Shown here piece by piece: positions 35,030 through 46,115 of a stretch of DNA of 64,000 bases. The DNA comes from Ryuthela nishihirai. Taxonomy: Eukaryota; Arthropoda; Arachnida; Araneae; Heptathelidae. The notes under the pieces were generated by a model. That model had not been told where the DNA came from, ran no database searches, and saw nothing but the letters and a program-made list of their open reading frames with translations. The position numbers were made by a program, and so were the translations under genes. The stretch is from contig JAWZYU010000034.1 of NCBI GenBank assembly GCA_038380435.1, positions 21,369,404-21,433,403 of the forward strand. Reading direction: 5' to 3'. Every line of letters starts with the position of its first letter. Position 1 is the first letter of the stretch.

Positions 35030-35239
35030 TATGTAACAGCAATTATAAAGTATGTTCATTGCAAATAAGACAAATACTGAATGAGCAAAAATAGTCCAAT
35101 CAATCACCCAGAGTTCTAATGTAGATATATAAATGGATAATATAAAATAGTCTACATAAATATCCCAGAAAAACCTTCACATGTGTACCAACTTTTTAAC
35201 TTCATTACTGCATATTAAAACTTAGTAATTGTGATGAAT

Positions 35240-36845
35240 GAATTTTCTAACTGTACAATAAAAGTTAAATTAAGATCGAGAGGAGTGCATTACATATCCT
35301 TTGAGCTAAGCAACCTCTGTGTTATGATTATCATGCTCTTAACATAATTTTCTTCGTTGGTACAGTCTAAATGCTCTCCTTTTCCTACAAAGGGACTATA
35401 GAATATAGGAAATTATAGTTACCAGTTTTTAAGTGAAGAACTTGATGGATGTTTGCTGGTACAGGTAGCTTTATATTTTCTTCTATTGTTGGAAGAGGAT
35501 TTTGGCCAGACTTGGTAGGGGGATGTCGTCACCACTACTGCTGCATTTTGATGTTGGACTGACCAATCTTGCCTGCTGTAAATCGATGTTGTTGGCACTT
35601 AGTACAATTGTACCATTACTTCAGCTGCTGTATACCAGTCCTTTTGTTAATAACTTGTTGTTATGACTCTCAATAGAGGTTCTCACTATTATTACTGATT
35701 AAGTAGATAGTTTCTTGCACATCCCCAAGACTTAATACATAACTTAAAACTCATTTAAAATTCTTTAAAACAAGTTTAAAACCATAAGCCCCCCTACATC
35801 AGCTATGCAGTTCACCAACTTTCACATATTGGCATTCTCAGGCTCCCTTATTCCGATGTTGTGCGAGTTTAAATACATGTCTCATTGACATCATGGGTTA
35901 TTGCTCATTGTTTGTATGCATCTGCTCGTGCAACAAGAGATTCCATGCCGACGGTAGGGGTGGAATCTCCATGTTGCAGAGTTTATGTTGATTAGTGTGA
36001 ATTAACATATTTTCTGCATAGGTAAGTTGGTATTTTGTTTGTGGTGTTGCTAATGGTTTATATGTAATGTGCTCTATTTTTATGTCATTATTTAGAATTG
36101 TTTGAGTTAATGCTGTAGTAGGTTGTTCATTTTTAATATCTGTTTGATGATCTAGCATTCTTTGTTGATGATCTAGCATTCTTTGTTCAAATGTTCGATA
36201 TGTTTTCCCTATGTAGTTATTTTCCCATTTAATTTATTTGTGGAGTATCGGAATTAACATTGGAATATGGGAGCCTGAGGATGCCAATATGTGAAAGTTG
36301 GTGAAATGCATAGCTGATGGAGGGGGGGGGGGGGCTTACGGTTTTAAATTTGTTTTAAAGAATTTTAAATGAGTTTTAAGTTATGTATTAAGTCTTGGGG
36401 ATGTGTAAGAAACTATCTACTTAACCAGTAATAATAATGAGAACCTCTATTGAGAGTCATAACAAGTTATTAACCAAAGGACTGCATACAGCAGCTGAAG
36501 TAATGGTACAATTGTACCAAGTGCCAACAACATCGATTTACAACAGGTAAGACTGGTCAGTCCAGCATCAAAATGCAGCAGTAGTGGTGATAACAACCCC
36601 CTACCAAGTCTGGCCAAAATGTGCTTCCAACAACAGAAGAAAATATAAAGCTACCTGTACCTGTACCAGCATCAAGTTCTTCACTTAAAAATTGGTAACT
36701 ATAATTTCCTATATTCTATAGCCCCTTTGTAGGAAAAAGAGAGCTTTTAGACTGTACCAACAAAGGAAATTACATTAAGGGCATGATAATTGTAACACAC
36801 TCCTTTCAATCTTAATTTAACTTTTATTGTACAGTTAGTAATCGT
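35240..36845 (-). mobile_element. Penelope-like element remnant bracketed by inverted repeats
   Basis: Two arms of about 580-610 bp (35240-35851 and 36264-36845) are reverse complements with high identity; examples of shared blocks are GTACAATTGTACC and TGGTCAGTCCAGCATC. The 410-bp centre encodes a GIY-YIG fragment on the minus strand. Penelope-like elements are known to carry terminal repeats in direct or inverted orientation, so this looks like a severely 5'-truncated copy with inverted pseudo-LTRs. Confidence 0.72.
35898..36240 (-). pseudogene. Penelope-like GIY-YIG endonuclease C-terminus
   Basis: Minus-strand open frame from about 36240 to TGA/TAA near 35898: NNYIGKTYRTFEQRMLDH is the second half of a GIY-YIG motif followed by the conserved Arg/His. 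LTQTILNNDIKIEHITYKPL and NMLIHTNQHKLCN follow. A short in-frame duplication repeats RMLDHQ. The 11.4-11.7 kb fragment carries the same segment (QYKPITSPPTKFQF). The endonuclease would nick target DNA. The N-terminal RT is missing. Confidence 0.7.
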
Positions 36846-36997
36846 AATGAATTAAATTTCTATCTACATAGCTACTACTTGTAATTTATAGATATTAAAA
36901 CTTTTATTTATAAAGCTAAAATGTTAGAACTTGAAAAAAATTCTAGCAATTATTTGCCTATTTCCTTGTAAAATTAAATAATGCACTATGTTCGTGT

Positions 36998-37110
36998 TGT
37001 TTTCTGCTGAGGTCCTGCCATCCTCTCAGATCTTCTACTTTGGCATATAAACTGACAGGCTCCTGTCAGACCTCTGTGGCAAGCAGCTGCTTGAGGGGGT
37101 ATTTTTTTTT
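36998..37110 (+). mobile_element. SINE-A 3' fragment
   Basis: Starts in the body at TTTTCTGCTGAGGTCC and ends GCTGCTTGAGGGGGT with a T run. Confidence 0.8.
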
Positions 37111-37252
37111 GAAGTTTGCATATACTATTAGTTTTTTTTTAATTTTTTTTTAGTTGACAAGATAATGGTCTCCCTATTATTCATAAAAGTATTCAGAGGT
37201 AAAACATTATAAGATTATTCTTCTAAACAAATTAAACAATACAGGTTAAATA

Positions 37253-37446
37253 TAAAATAAATAAATACCCCCTCAAGCAGCTGCTTGCCACAGAAGTCTG
37301 ACAGGAGCCTGTCAGTTTATATGCCAAAGTAAAAGATCTGAGAGGATGGCAGGACCTCAGCAGAAAAACGACACATACATCCATGCCTTACCCGGGGCTC
37401 GAACCCAGGTCCCTTAGATCCATAGCCAAGCGCGCTAACCACTCGG
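37253..37446 (-). mobile_element. SINE-A, nearly full length
   Basis: Head missing only the first bases (complement reads CCGAGTGGTTAGCGCG), body and (TATTT)n tail present. Confidence 0.85.
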
Positions 37447-38041
37447 AAAAATAACATTCCAACTTGCACCACATTATATAATGAAAAACTAGTGAATCTA
37501 TTGCCATGCAGTAAATTTTTAAAAAAGTAATCTCCTGCCTTTTAAAAAACTTAAATGCAAAAGGTAGACTGAAGCATAATTATGTAAAATAATGTGGATA
37601 CAAACTGCAGGAAGAATAACAAATAAAGTTAAAATTCTAGAATGTAAGAAATGTTGGTACAACTCAAGCATCCAAATATCCAAATCATGCAGCTAAGTGG
37701 GGGGTTTCAATTTTTCTCAACTTTCAGTTGTCTCTTCTTCTCACTTGGCCTTCTAGCTATAATACTCTTTTCCATTTCCTTTCATTTTTAATTAAGCTAA
37801 AAAACATTAGAAGTATGTGTATATGAGAAGTTGGCTGGGTTGATCCCATGATTGCTGGGATTCCACATGACTTTTGGCACCCTCTGCATTGCTCCCTTTT
37901 ATGTTGATTTATGCAAAAAAATTATATACTAACATCTGTAAACTTCAAAACTAGTGGATTGCTTCATTTTACAGAGGAATAAGGTAAATTTAAAATTTTT
38001 ATTATTTGGCCCTTATATTCATTTTTGCACTAAATTATGTA
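37447..38041. other. Unannotated AT-rich stretch
   Basis: No feature recognised. Confidence 0.55.
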
Positions 38042-38806
38042 GGTGGATCTTTTAACTCGCAGACTTCCTTTGCCAACAATTAGCAGCTTTTCATACAACT
38101 TAATACATGATATGTGGCAACACAGCAACTCTTCAAGGGCACATAGCAGTAGTATGCAAGTCAAAACACATTGTGATACAATCACACATAACAGCAGAAC
38201 AGTACACAGTGAGTCTAGGTCATTTAATCACTTTGGAAAGAGGTTCATTTTTGTATGAATGTTTTTTTACAAGCTATGGCTGATCTGTAAACTGAACAGC
38301 AATATGTGGCATGTTACTTGAGTGGCAAGGCTCAAGTGTTGCAAAGAAAGTTGCAGAAAAATACTCAGGTATATGAAAAATAGAGCTTGGTTGCTCAGAT
38401 TTTGTGTCATCCTCCACAGAATCACATCTGTCCATGAAGCATTTGTGCCACTTGCAATTGTGCTTTTATCAAGCACTGTTCTCCATACACTTGAGTTATT
38501 TCTGAAATTGTCTGTGCACCACTTAAGCTTTGTCCAACACAGTAGCATATCACATACTGCTGCTCAGTTTCCAGATCAGCCCTAGCCCACAAAAAATCAA
38601 ATTCATATGAAAACAAACACCTTTCCAAAGCAAGAAAAGACAGAGACTGCAAACTATTCTGCTATTACTTATGACTGTATATCAATATGCTTCAACTTTG
38701 TACACATTACTCTGCACTTTTAAGAGTTGCTGTGTTGCCATATATGTATTAACTCATACAAAAAGCTGCTAATTGTTGGTGACAGCAACAAATTAATTGA
38801 TCCACC
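38042..38806 (-). mobile_element. Internally deleted mariner-type transposon
   Basis: GGTGGATC at the left and GATCCACC at the right open an inverted repeat of roughly 190 bp per side (shared AACAATTAGCAGC and GTTGCTGTGTTGCC blocks). The minus strand in between encodes only a transposase N-terminus. Confidence 0.65.
38422..38600 (-). pseudogene. Mariner-type transposase N-terminal HTH fragment
   Basis: The minus-strand reading LETEQQYVICYCVGQSLSGA then QTISEITQVYGEQCLIKAQL resembles the first helix-turn-helix domain of mariner transposases (pattern with VYG-x-x-x-L-x-K-x-Q). The catalytic domain is absent. Confidence 0.6.
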
Positions 38807-38849
38807 CTTGTATTTAGGCTGATTCATTAAAATTAGTATTAACTAACTG

Positions 38850-40680
38850 ATAAGAATCCTTGACTTGATACAAAACTGAGGAAGCAGCTAGACAGTGGAA
38901 CAATCGTGAGCTGTACCAGATAGTTAACGTTTTGTGTGGGAAGAAACAGACAAGCATACAGGGATTGAAGGATAAACAAGGTAAAGTTATTGAAGGTAAG
39001 AGTTCAATCATAGCTAGGTGGGCTGAGCATTTCAAAGGTGTTACAAACAATATGGTTAGTTCTACTCCCATTGTTTGTTATGATGATAGATGCATTATTA
39101 GCTTTATGTTGGCTCAATATCACAGTATGAAGTTATTTTAGCCATTTCCAAACTGAAATAAATAAAATAAATACCCCCTCAAGCAGCTGCTTGCCACAGA
39201 GGTCTGACAGGAGACACCCATGACGTACCCAGGGCTCAAACCCAGGTCCCTTAGATCAGTAGCCAAGCATGCTAACCACTCAACCATGGGATGGCTTCCA
39301 AACTTAAACTACATAAATTCACAGGGGTAGATGAAATTATTGCTGAAATAATGAGAGCTGGGAATGTTTCTATTACCACATGACTGACTGAAATTTAGAA
39401 TATCTTTTATGATAAAGGCATTTTTCCTAATGATTTTACCAGATTGTCCCTATTTATAAAAAAGGTGATTGCAATTCTTGTGATTCAGCCTATTTTCTGT
39501 TCTAGGTAAAGAAGTTCTTTGCATGATTGCGTTTAATAGAATTAAGAATCTGATTGATGGACAATTCATGATGAGTAGTGCAGATTCAGATGTGGTAGGG
39601 GATGAATAGATCAGATCTTTTCACTTAAATAGATTCTTGAGAAATATTCAGTTTCAGAAACCTTTGGTTACTAGTTTTGTAGATTTTCAAAAAGGGCTTT
39701 TGATTCTGTCAATAGTTATAATTTGAGGTTGATCATGAGATCTTATGGCATAGCAGACAAGTTAGTTAACATAATGAAAGCTATCTATAATAATACCGAA
39801 TCATGTGCGAGAGTTGGTAAAGCTTGTATTAATTGGTTTAGCATTACTTCTGGTGTTTGACAAGGGTGCATTTTGTCTCCTTTCCTCTTTAGTTTGGCTA
39901 TTGATTGTGTTATGTGAAATTCACTGCAAGGGAAAGATTTTGGGCTTAAATGGTCTGGAGATATGAAAATTTCTGATTAAGATTATGCTGATGATTTGGA
40001 CCTTTTGGCAAACGATGTTGATGAGATGAACTCTTTCATTAGAGATGTTGGTGACTCTGGTAAAAGAATAGGTTTGGTGATAAAAGAGTGTGATGAAAAT
40101 TAAAGTGGTAAATACACAGAAGTGATAAACAAACAGAGACTGATGAAAATTGAAGTGAAAAACAAAGTGATGAAAATTGGTCAGGCATGCTGTGGCTCAG
40201 TTAATATGAATGGTTGCACTCTTTAGCAGATGTCTCAGTTAAATTATCTTGGGAGCTATGTAACAGATACTGGTGATGTGCGGCATGAGATAAACAGATG
40301 AATAGAGATTGCTGCAGAGAATAAGAGATCTACAGAGAGTGTGGAGGAGTAGGCATATACACCTAAAGACTAAAATTATACTGTATAATAGTTTGGTTCT
40401 TTCCAAAGTTAGTTATGACAGTGAAACTTGTTCCTTTGTAAACAAGATAATAGGAAACTTGATGTTTTTGATTCTAGATGCTTATGCAATATCTTGGGCA
40501 TTAGGTGCCCAACCTAATGCCCAAGACATTGTCAATTTTGTAAGTAATGATGAAGTTAGGCAAAGGAGTCAGCAACCTCCTTTGAGCAGCATATTCTGCA
40601 GAGAGATACTCTGTTGATTTGGCTGTGTTGCTCGTACGCATAACTATAAATTATACGTATTCTATTAACTTAGAATACAT
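38850..40680 (+). pseudogene. LINE-R copy R3, linker and RT, degenerate, split by SINE-A
   Basis: Begins with the pre-RT linker (SIQGLKDKQGKVIEGKSSII then RWAEHF at about 38960-39035). After a SINE-A at 39157-39295 it continues through RT with stops: a QGCILSPFLFSLAID equivalent near 39865 and YADDLDLLANDVDEM near 39985-40035. C-terminal segments extend to about 40620. It contains a local (TGATGAAAATT)n expansion at 40090-40180 and a 15-bp hairpin at 40492-40526. Confidence 0.78.
39157..39295 (-). mobile_element. SINE-A with internal deletion, TSD, in LINE-R R3
   Basis: The central body is deleted (tail half joined directly to the tRNA head). TTCCAAACTGAA and TTCCAAACTTAA flank it. Confidence 0.82.
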
Positions 40681-41169
40681 ACCCTATTCTTCTTCCAGTT
40701 TTTAGCAAAAGCTTTATGAAAATTGAGCATGCAACTACTATACACGATTTTCTAAATGGAATATAGATTAAATGGTGTCATCTGATGCTCCACTATACAA
40801 GACAGCACAACGTCAAATGGGTGGCATCACAAGTCTCATTTGCATGCTATTAGAAACCTGAAGGCAAACTGACAATCTAGCTGCAAAGCAGCAGAGAAGG
40901 GACCTTATGAAAGAATCAACTATTTATTGAAGATTTCTATTTCAGTCTGTTCATACATCTCTGGAAGTTAGTGAGACTGTTTTTGAATTTTGAGCCATGC
41001 CTGTGATTTATTGCTGAAAGTTCTGTTGGTAGCATTTTGATCCAAACTGATACTGTAACTTTGCACATGAATTGTGCAGGATATCGACCATTTTTGAATG
41101 CTGAATGTCAAACTTTAAGAAAAAAAAGTTGCTACCTTAATATTAAATGGTTGGGCCAAATATCAAAGT
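40681..41169. other. Unannotated stretch
   Basis: No gene. CACAAGTCTCATTTGCATGC near 40830 resembles a short piece near 8490 (complement). Confidence 0.45.
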
Positions 41170-41451
41170 TATATGCTCTCATGGATTCAGAGAAGGTTGG
41201 GTGAGGAGACCCACTGGACAGGTTGAGAGACAGACGGTAGCCTCCCATCAAGGCCATCCAGTGTTTTTTAATGTGCACAGGTTATGGCTCTCCCACATAT
41301 GGGGCCACAGCTTAAGATGGACAGTGGCCTTTCCAAATCCAACAGTGACCCCTATTCATTGTGGGCAGGGTGGGGAGTATAGCAGAGAAAAATTTCTACA
41401 CTGGCACCTGAACCTGCTGGTTATGAGCCTGGTGTGCTACGAACTGAGCCT
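41170..41451 (-). mobile_element. SINE-B, old and shortened copy
   Basis: GATTCAGAGAAGGTTGGGTG through GGGCAGGGTGGGGAGT blocks identify it. The tRNA head and several internal stretches are eroded. Adjoins LTR copy L2. Confidence 0.75.
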
Positions 41452-41585
41452 GAGAAAAAAGAAAAGAAAGAAAAAATAGTGAAGAAAAAGACAGAATTAA
41501 ATTAGAAAAATTGTATACAAAAGGGGAGAAAAAAAAAAGACAGAAATCAACAGAAATATATAAAATGATAAATAAAGGTCTCTCC

Positions 41586-42690
41586 ATGTCTGCTAGCAAT
41601 ATGGCCGATTCTGCCATAATGACTCCCGACTTAGAAAGAGTAAAGGGTAGGTTGCAGGATGTAATGATAGAAGCAGAAGTGCTAATGAATCTGCTTGATG
41701 ATCATCAGGAGAAAAGGGGAACGACAACAACCCCTAAATTTGCTGACAATCAGTCAGTTCACCAACATAGAAACTTTGAACGCAAGGTGCCATTTTCTGT
41801 TCCGTCAGAAGCAAGTGATAAAACTGAGTATTATCAACCGCCACAACGACGAGTTGCCAATCCATCTATTAACTATAGTCCTTATGTTAATTGGCCTTTC
41901 ACTGAGATAAGGTTCGATGGTTCAAAACGTCCATCATCATGGACATTTGTCAAATCCATGGAGGAGTATTTCCGTTTACACGAAGTGCCCGGCAACAAAA
42001 AGGTGGTTTTAGCAGTATCTTGTCTAATTGGATGTGCTAAGCAATGGTGGAATAATGTAGGATGTCGTCATGGAATTGAATTTTGGGAAGAGTTTAAAAA
42101 TGAAATCATGGATATATCCGGCTTATAATGATTTTACAGAACTAGCTACAGAGTTGTTTTCACGAAGACAAAGGGAAAGAGATGATATAGAAAAATTTAT
42201 TTGGGGTACAGTAGAGTTATACCAGCTGTATGATGCTGATGCCGCTGAAATCGATATTGTAAATTGCATATTGTCTCAATTGCTTTTGCCCATTAGAGAA
42301 TTCCTAGAAGTACGAAATGCAAACTCAATTTTAGATTTAGTCAAATTGGCTCGGCAATATACTGCAAGAAGAGAATCTGCAGCAACTGCATTAAACCAAC
42401 AATGGATGCAATCCCCGCCAAAGCAGCACTATCAGGTTGAGTCTCATAAAATGACTCCTGCACAACCGGAAGTTACACGGTCCCGACAATTTGCGCCGAA
42501 CGCGCCTAGAACTATAGAGAACGAAAGAAGCAGAGAATTTGTTCCACGTCAAGCTTGGAACAATGATACTAGACCTAAAACTTTTTTTAAGAACAATAGA
42601 GAAACTTTCAGATGTGATTTTTGTGGCCGACTAGGACACACGGAGCAATATTGTTATCGAAGGAATGGAAATTCGGGAAACTTGAATTAG
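41586..42690 (+). pseudogene. Gag of copy L2 with CCHC zinc knuckle; single frameshift
   Basis: ATG at 41586 opens a Gag frame that runs to 42128. A 2-nt deletion near 42113 relative to copy L1 shifts frame, and the protein continues in another frame from about 42119 to the TAG at 42688-42690. The central part (Trp-Trp in KQWWNN, then a helical region with LYQLYDADAAEIDI) has the look of a Ty3/gypsy-type capsid domain. The C-terminus has a zinc knuckle CDFCGRLGHTEQYC (42613-42654), spacing CX2CX4HX4C, for nucleic-acid binding. Apart from the one frameshift the roughly 368-codon gene looks intact. It is closest to retrotransposon Gag; no envelope gene is present. Confidence 0.82.
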
Positions 42691-43404
42691 GATCTTTGAA
42701 GCGAGAGGCCAAAGTTTCTCAAGAAAAGATCTCTCATGAGTTATGTCTTGCCACTATGGCTTTGCCTTTTGTTAAGGCTTGTCATGAAGAAACTAAATTA
42801 ATAGATCGTAATGATACAGAAGGCGATCTTCCGTTTTCAAAGGAACAAGTTTTAGATGATAATTATGACAATTGTCAATTGACAGTGCAGCCGCAGTCCC
42901 GTGGACTTTTTGAATTACCTTATAGTCCAAAGCAGAATATTCAAGAAGCACATACAAAATGTCCCATTAGTGCAATTAATGCAATTTTAGATAACGAAGT
43001 TTGTGAAGTAGAACAACCTTATGAGATTATGAGAAAGCTGTTTTAGTTGATGAAAAGGTTTCTGAAGTAGAAGTTTTAACGGAAATTAATAATGATGAAA
43101 ATATTTTTGAGTCTGATTTAAGGAAAACTAATTTTAATGAAGAAAAAAGCAACCAAGAAATTGTGCCGACCACAAGTAATCCTGACGAGTCTCACAAGTT
43201 TGGAAGTCCTCAACTGTTGAAGCGTCATTTGGAGGCGAACACCAATAAGCCTAGAAAGTACAAGACCAGGTTCTTCAAAAATCTGCACGTAGTGATGAGA
43301 TACCGACACAACAACCAGATCCTGCAGAGCGACAACCGGCAGCGAAGCAGTCGACATAGCAAACATGACGTCACGAGCGAGATCTTCAGCAATGACTTCA
43401 CATG
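42668..43404 (+). pseudogene. Post-gag acidic frame and basic tail of copy L2
   Basis: After gag, a frame rich in Asp/Glu/Asn runs to 43046. A second frame to 43404 contains a basic segment (LLKRHLEANTNKPRKYKTRF). The end could be the leftover C-terminus of a deleted pol, but no catalytic motif supports that. Matching DNA lies in copy L1 at 5.4-6.2 kb. Confidence 0.45.
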
Positions 43405-45001
43405 AAGCAGGCGAACGATGAAGGAAATATGTCATCGGAACCAGACTGGATGATTTATCGCAACGGAGTGCCAACAATGAAAATTTAAGTATATTATTAT
43501 TCTTCCACTTGGCACTTAATGATTAATAAATGTTCTCTTTTTTCTGGAGTAGATGAAGACAAAGAAGAATGAAGAAGCTTTATTGTGATTTATATAGGTA
43601 GCAATGTTTAAATTCTTGTTGAAACTTTGGAGTTTCGATATTTATTTTCGGAAAGTGAATTTACCGTAGTTCGAGTTTATACTGTGTGAATAGAATTTTT
43701 TTGTGTATTCTTGTTCATCAACATTCTAGTTGTTATATTGTATTAAAGTGATTTAAAGTGTATTTTTGTAGATTTTTTCGTTTCAGCTGACTGATAGCTG
43801 AAAATTGTACGTCGACATTGGGAAGTTTGGAAATTGTAAAATGTTTATGGATATGAATGAGGAGAGTGAAAGAGAATTACTGATTTAATATTTTTTTCAT
43901 TTTTAAGAAGAATTTTGCATTGTAAAATAACGTGCATTCCAAAGTGAATTTATGTATGCAAATATGAGATTCATGAAAAAAGTGATTGGCTGAAATGCTA
44001 TCGTCATATATTATAAATTATTTACACATTTTTTTTCTTTATTCTTAGATACGATTTATGTATATGTGTTTAAATCTGTTCAGTGCCATCAGTGATATTT
44101 ATGTGTCAATGATGCGTAATTTTTGGGATGACATTGGCAGCATTTATTTGTATATATATGAGCTGACCATGATGATGACTGAAGATTTTTTTTTTAGGTA
44201 CCTTTTTGGAGCTGTCCCCAATGGCCAAGTCTGGTGACTGAGTTGTTACCAGCATAACTCCTTTGGGAGGGGGACGTTAAGCTCTGAAAGGGGAGGTAAT
44301 TAATAATTATTGTTTTATTTCAGCTAGCTCGTGATTGTTGTGTATAGGTGAAGAATTAGCGGATTATTACAATCCCGCTTGTTTGTAAAAACTTGAATTT
44401 TCTTAGCTTCACATGTTTGATGTAATTAGGAGGAGATAATGGTGTTCGAATACCCTTTTTTTATGTAATGTAGGAGAAGAAATTAACTTTCACGTATTTT
44501 TTGATTGTGGTTAGGGGTTAAGCAGAAGTTATCACCCCACTTGCAACGTATGTAATTGAATATTTTTTTCTTTTCTTTAACCTTTCTAGACGATAAGAAA
44601 GCTAGGAGTGTATTACCCGTTTTTTATCCTACAGTTCAAGTTATGCCAATTTCGAGTTTGTATCAACATGTGATACTAGGTAGGCCGATAACGCTAGTAT
44701 ACAGTTAACTGTCACAGCCATTGGTATATATTTACACTAGGTTAGCTGCAACACATTTTTGTTAGGAGATTTGGGAGGAGGTACTTTTGGTTGTGCTGAA
44801 AAATTGTGAAATAAATTGTGTGTGAAAAAAAATTGTGCAGAAACAAGTGAGAATAGATCGTCTTATCAAAATTTGCATAAGCATACTTTTACTTATTTAT
44901 GTTCAGCCATGTGTAAATGACGTGAGATGTGTCCTTTTTTCAAAATTTGCTCGTCAAAATCTGTTACGTCATATTTTTTGACTCCCTTTGGAAGGGGGAG
45001 T

Positions 45002-45730
45002 TGTGATGCCCCCTCATTCACATTTACTTTACCTTAACCAGTTTTGCTTAATTTACATTATATTTATCATTTTGGGGATTTTTATTTCTTTTTTGGCATC
45101 ACAGCGCTCGTTTCCAAGAGTTAGGAGTTGCACATGTGCAACTCCGAACTTCCAATTGTCACCCGCTAAAGCTTGTGCACAAGGACACGCCCTCTCTTGC
45201 GTCATAGCTTTCACCATTCGTCAATTTATGCAAATGTCTTTCCCGGCGTGCAACATGACACGTGCGGGCTCTGTAACCTTTTGTTATAACCTGGTGACAA
45301 GTTAGTCACAGTCAGTGTTTAGTCAGTGGAGTTGGTGTTGAGTGTTGGAGTTTTGTTGAAGAGTTTGTAATGAGTTTGAACTGATGTAGTAAATGATTCT
45401 TCATTGAAGTTTTGGTGAGTGATTTTTGGAAATAAATTTGTTTTGTTATTTAAACCATTATGAGTCTTTACTAATTTTTTTCTCTTGAGCAACATTAATT
45501 ATTTTGATTAGAATTAATCTTTAAATTTTGACAATCATTTAATATTTTTGAATTCTTACTCATTAACGCTTGCTGGTATTTTGAACCCTAATTAAACTTT
45601 ATTTTTTGGCAATTTGTTAATTATTGCCTGGCGCCCGACTCAGCTATCCGGAGCATGAAAATAATTGGATCAGACAAAGGGTCCAAAACTTAATAAACTT
45701 TAAGAGTATATAATTCTTTGGAGCATTACA
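45002..45730 (+). repeat. 3' LTR of copy L2
   Basis: 729 bp from TGTGATGC to GCATTACA, preceded by a purine tract (44990-45001). It is alignable to both L1 LTRs but substantially diverged, so L1 and L2 are separate, older insertions. Confidence 0.8.
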
Positions 45731-46115
45731 TTGTGTTGGACAGGTATTGATGAAATATTACAATATGCACTTTCCGAATCTCTGTAGAGTAATAAATACG
45801 CCCTCTAGCGGTGGAAAAAGGTGAAAATTCAAAAATTTCAAGCAAATATTCCAAACGATGCACTAGAAATTTGAAATTTTGGTGATGGAATGGGAAGGTC
45901 ACAAAGTTTCCATTACCAACAATGAGTTGACCCTTTAGACCTAGAGGGGGTAGGAAAACACACCTTTTTAGTTTCAGTTGATAACTGTTTGTTTTTAGAG
46001 ATAAGTAAAAAAAAAATTATGGGTCAAGTAGGAATTGATAATTTGATTGGTATAATGAAATATTATAATTTACATTTTTCAAATACTTAGTAGTTTTTAT
46101 ATACCGTATATATAA
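45731..46115 (+). repeat. Unclassified repeat (U1), left part
   Basis: Aligns with 61160-61740: TATTACRATATGCACTTT, CGCCCTCTAGC, GGTGGGAAAACACA-type blocks. Split from its right part (47475-47665) by a Tc1 element. No coding potential. Confidence 0.65.

Larger units (their letters stand above)
41460..45730 (+). mobile_element. Gag-only LTR retrotransposon, copy L2 (5' truncated)
   Basis: Gag, the post-gag frame, a long non-coding stretch, purine tract and 3' LTR follow in the same order as in copy L1. No 5' LTR or primer site is present: the left side abuts a degraded SINE-B ending near 41451 and a purine-rich stretch. Colinearity with L1 through the non-coding 43.4-45 kb part (for example the shared TAGATTTTTTCGTTT motif) shows that the absence of pol is a family property, not a private deletion of one copy. 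Confidence 0.82.

Noticed and set aside
34497..35036. 179-codon plus-strand frame
   Set aside because: Antisense of the Tc1 transposase and runs through the element's right TIR; no protein family features.
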